Assembly (NCBI GenBank): GCA_022712315.1
Contig: JALAGS010000106.1
Coordinates: forward strand, 1-41,103
Direction of reading: 5' to 3'
DNA from: Sphingobacterium sp.
GTDB taxonomy: Bacteria > Bacteroidota > Bacteroidia > Sphingobacteriales > Sphingobacteriaceae
Length of the DNA stretch: 41,103 bases
Under the pieces are notes generated by a model, which was not told the origin of the DNA, did not search any database, and saw only the letters and a program-made list of their open reading frames with translations. This document shows, one piece after another, positions 39,903 through 41,103 of this stretch; the stretch's first letter is position 1, and the number at the start of each line of letters is the position of its first letter. The position numbers were made by a program, and so were the translations under genes.

Positions 39903-40361
39903 TTAATTAAAATGGTATAAGAAGATAACATCACCGACGTAAGCGGGCTTCACACTGTCCTTGATTTTTAACGTAGCTTCAATAGTTACTTTGATGACAC
40001 CTCTCAAATTGACGACCGATTTTACCTGCGTATGCAGCTGTACAGCATTGTCAACCAAAACGGGTTGTGCAAAACGCAAGTTCTCAATCCCATAGTTGAT
40101 CTCCATTTTAACATTCCGTACTTCAGCAATCTGTTTCCATAAATAAGGAATGAGTGACAAAGTCAGATAGCCATGGGCAATAGTCGATTTAAAAGGACTT
40201 TCAGTTTTTGCTTTTTCGCTATCCAAATGAATCCATTGATGATCAAGTGTTGCATCCGCAAATTGATTAATTTGTTTTTGATCAATAACATGCCATTGGG
40301 ATTCGCCTAATGATTTTCCTTCAAAGGCTTTGTACTCTTCATAATTGTTAATTATTGTCAT
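39903..40361 (-). CDS. MaoC-family dehydratase, (R)-specific enoyl-CoA hydratase-like
   Basis: 152 residues with a single hot-dog domain. The catalytic pair is Asp40 and His45 in FADATLDHQWIHLD, the hydratase-2 motif, and STIAHGYLTLSLIPYLW provides the supporting loop. It hydrates (R)-enoyl-CoA, or may act in lipid metabolism more widely; PHA linkage is not seen here. It is 41 bp upstream of the GNAT gene on the same strand, so possible cotranscription. Confidence 0.9.
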   Translation of the reverse strand: MTIINNYEEYKAFEGKSLGESQWHVIDQKQINQFADATLDHQWIHLDSEKAKTESPFKSTIAHGYLTLSLIPYLWKQIAEVRNVKMEINYGIENLRFAQPVLVDNAVQLHTQVKSVVNLRGVIKVTIEATLKIKDSVKPAYVGDVIFLYHFN

Positions 40362-40601
40362 ATGTGATCTCTTTATCGCATTTTGTTGGTATCGATCCCC
40401 TAATTTACCAAGAGGAGATATGAATTAGTGGCTAAATATAGCTATAGTTTTAGTAATCCTATGCATTTCCTTTATTCAGATGACCTTCAAATCAAATATC
40501 CACGAGTTTGGCACACCAACACTGATGAAGATAAACTGGATATTTCATACGGTCTTTAATGAACAAATTATTTACATAGGGCCGGCAAGGCTCGTTGATC
40601 G
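40362..40601. other. Gap with a doubtful 43-codon frame
   Basis: 240 bases. A short reading frame starts with GTG at 40428 and ends with TAA at 40559 on the plus strand. AGGAG lies upstream. It is too short to be judged; no hairpin of note. Confidence 0.4.
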
Positions 40602-41042
40602 TCAATGCGACGGCACTGTCTGTGTATTTCCATAGGTGTTTTCAACGTAGGATCTGAAATTTTCAAGTATCGCCTGCCATCCATTGCGTTGCATATCAAT
40701 AGGGTTTTCCGATTCTGCATCGAAAATTACGGTGACATCTGTGGCGGACTTTTTTGCACGGAAGCTGACTTCAACATGACGACCATCGGGCATGACATAG
40801 GCTATTTTTTTAAAGGGGTCCAAAGCGGTATAGGTACCTTCAAAATCAAAACCCATAGATCCGTCTTTTGCCTCCATGCGGTTTTTAAACTTCCCGCCGA
40901 TGCGCAAATCATTGACTGAGCTCGTGCAGTGCCAATCATCTGAAGCATGGTTCCATTGCATAATATCCTCTGCTGAGTTGTATGCATTCCAGATCGTTTC
41001 TACGCGTACGTTGATATGGGTTTCAATCTTTATCTGTTCCAT
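40602..41042 (-). CDS. AHSA1/SRPBCC-domain protein
   Basis: 146 residues with the helix-grip fold of the START/SRPBCC (AHSA1) superfamily, which has a deep hydrophobic cavity. Typical sequences are ETHINVRVETIWNAYNSAEDIMQW, LRIGGKFKNRMEAKDGS, and GWQAILENFRSYVENT at the C-terminus. Such proteins bind lipids or other small hydrophobic ligands, or act as Hsp90-activator-like factors; no ligand can be named. Its start is ATG at 41042, close to the window end, and appears complete. Confidence 0.87.
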   Translation of the reverse strand: MEQIKIETHINVRVETIWNAYNSAEDIMQWNHASDDWHCTSSVNDLRIGGKFKNRMEAKDGSMGFDFEGTYTALDPFKKIAYVMPDGRHVEVSFRAKKSATDVTVIFDAESENPIDMQRNGWQAILENFRSYVENTYGNTQTVPSH

Positions 41043-41103
41043 ATAATGTTAATAATGTTCTCTAAGTAATAACAGGAAAATTTGTGTTTTGTTATATCTG
41101 TTG

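Overview
The window looks like chromosomal DNA of a Bacteroidota bacterium, most likely family Sphingobacteriaceae (Sphingobacterium/Pedobacter type). The grounds are a SusC/SusD pair with its own ECF sigma factor and FecR anti-sigma factor, families typical of the phylum (BT_3928-like protein, duplicated DUF1599, DUF4886, DUF1080), genes without Shine-Dalgarno sites, and repeated TTG-N~19-TAnnTTTG promoters of the Bacteroidota type. No phage, transposase, CRISPR array or tRNA was seen. The genus is inference; no database search was possible.

Layout. 1-230: end of an rRNA operon (5S rRNA and terminator). 650-4112: a DUF4886 SGNH-like protein and a DinB protein, then sucD, a SpoU/TrmH methyltransferase and rpsT. 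4222-7950: an AraC-type regulator followed by a DUF1080 glycoside hydrolase, divergent from a CoA-transferase/acetyl-CoA hydrolase. 8211-13042: a carbohydrate-flavoured block with a GH29 fucosidase, an exported EthD protein, a beta-helix/PDZ protein and a DoxX protein. 13044-22887 (minus strand): a secreted protein of unknown function, then a polysaccharide-utilisation-type locus read as sigma factor, FecR, SusC, SusD, F5/8C lipoprotein. 23198-25060: a BlaR1/BlaI-type protease-repressor pair with an operator. 25449-31173: phosphoglycerate mutase, a small beta-barrel protein, an unidentified pair of small genes, a lone response regulator and a P-type ATPase. 31279-34476 (minus): DUF1599, BT_3928-like, aroK and glycerophosphodiesterase as one tight operon. 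34780-37816: HipA-like kinase plus DUF3037, then cysE-cysM. 37822-41042: VOC protein, YeiH-type transporter, GNAT, MaoC hydratase and an AHSA1 protein.

How the genes work together. The sigma/FecR/SusC set forms a trans-envelope induction circuit: SusC carries the N-terminal STN domain that signals to FecR, which releases the sigma factor. The SusD gene of this locus is interrupted by one in-frame TAA, so the lid lipoprotein is probably lost unless the stop is read through or is a sequence error. CysE and CysM catalyse the two consecutive steps from serine to cysteine. SucD and the CoA-transferase both handle succinyl-CoA or acetyl-CoA.

The observations I rate highest are the SusD nonsense codon, the HipA-like kinase/DUF3037 overlapping pair, the unidentified small-gene pair behind an 11-bp direct repeat, the BlaI operator set in a promoter that should give a leaderless mRNA, the 22-bp-spaced direct repeat between the AraC gene and the CoA-transferase, and a promoter with an inverted repeat that would give the response regulator a roughly 250-nt leader.
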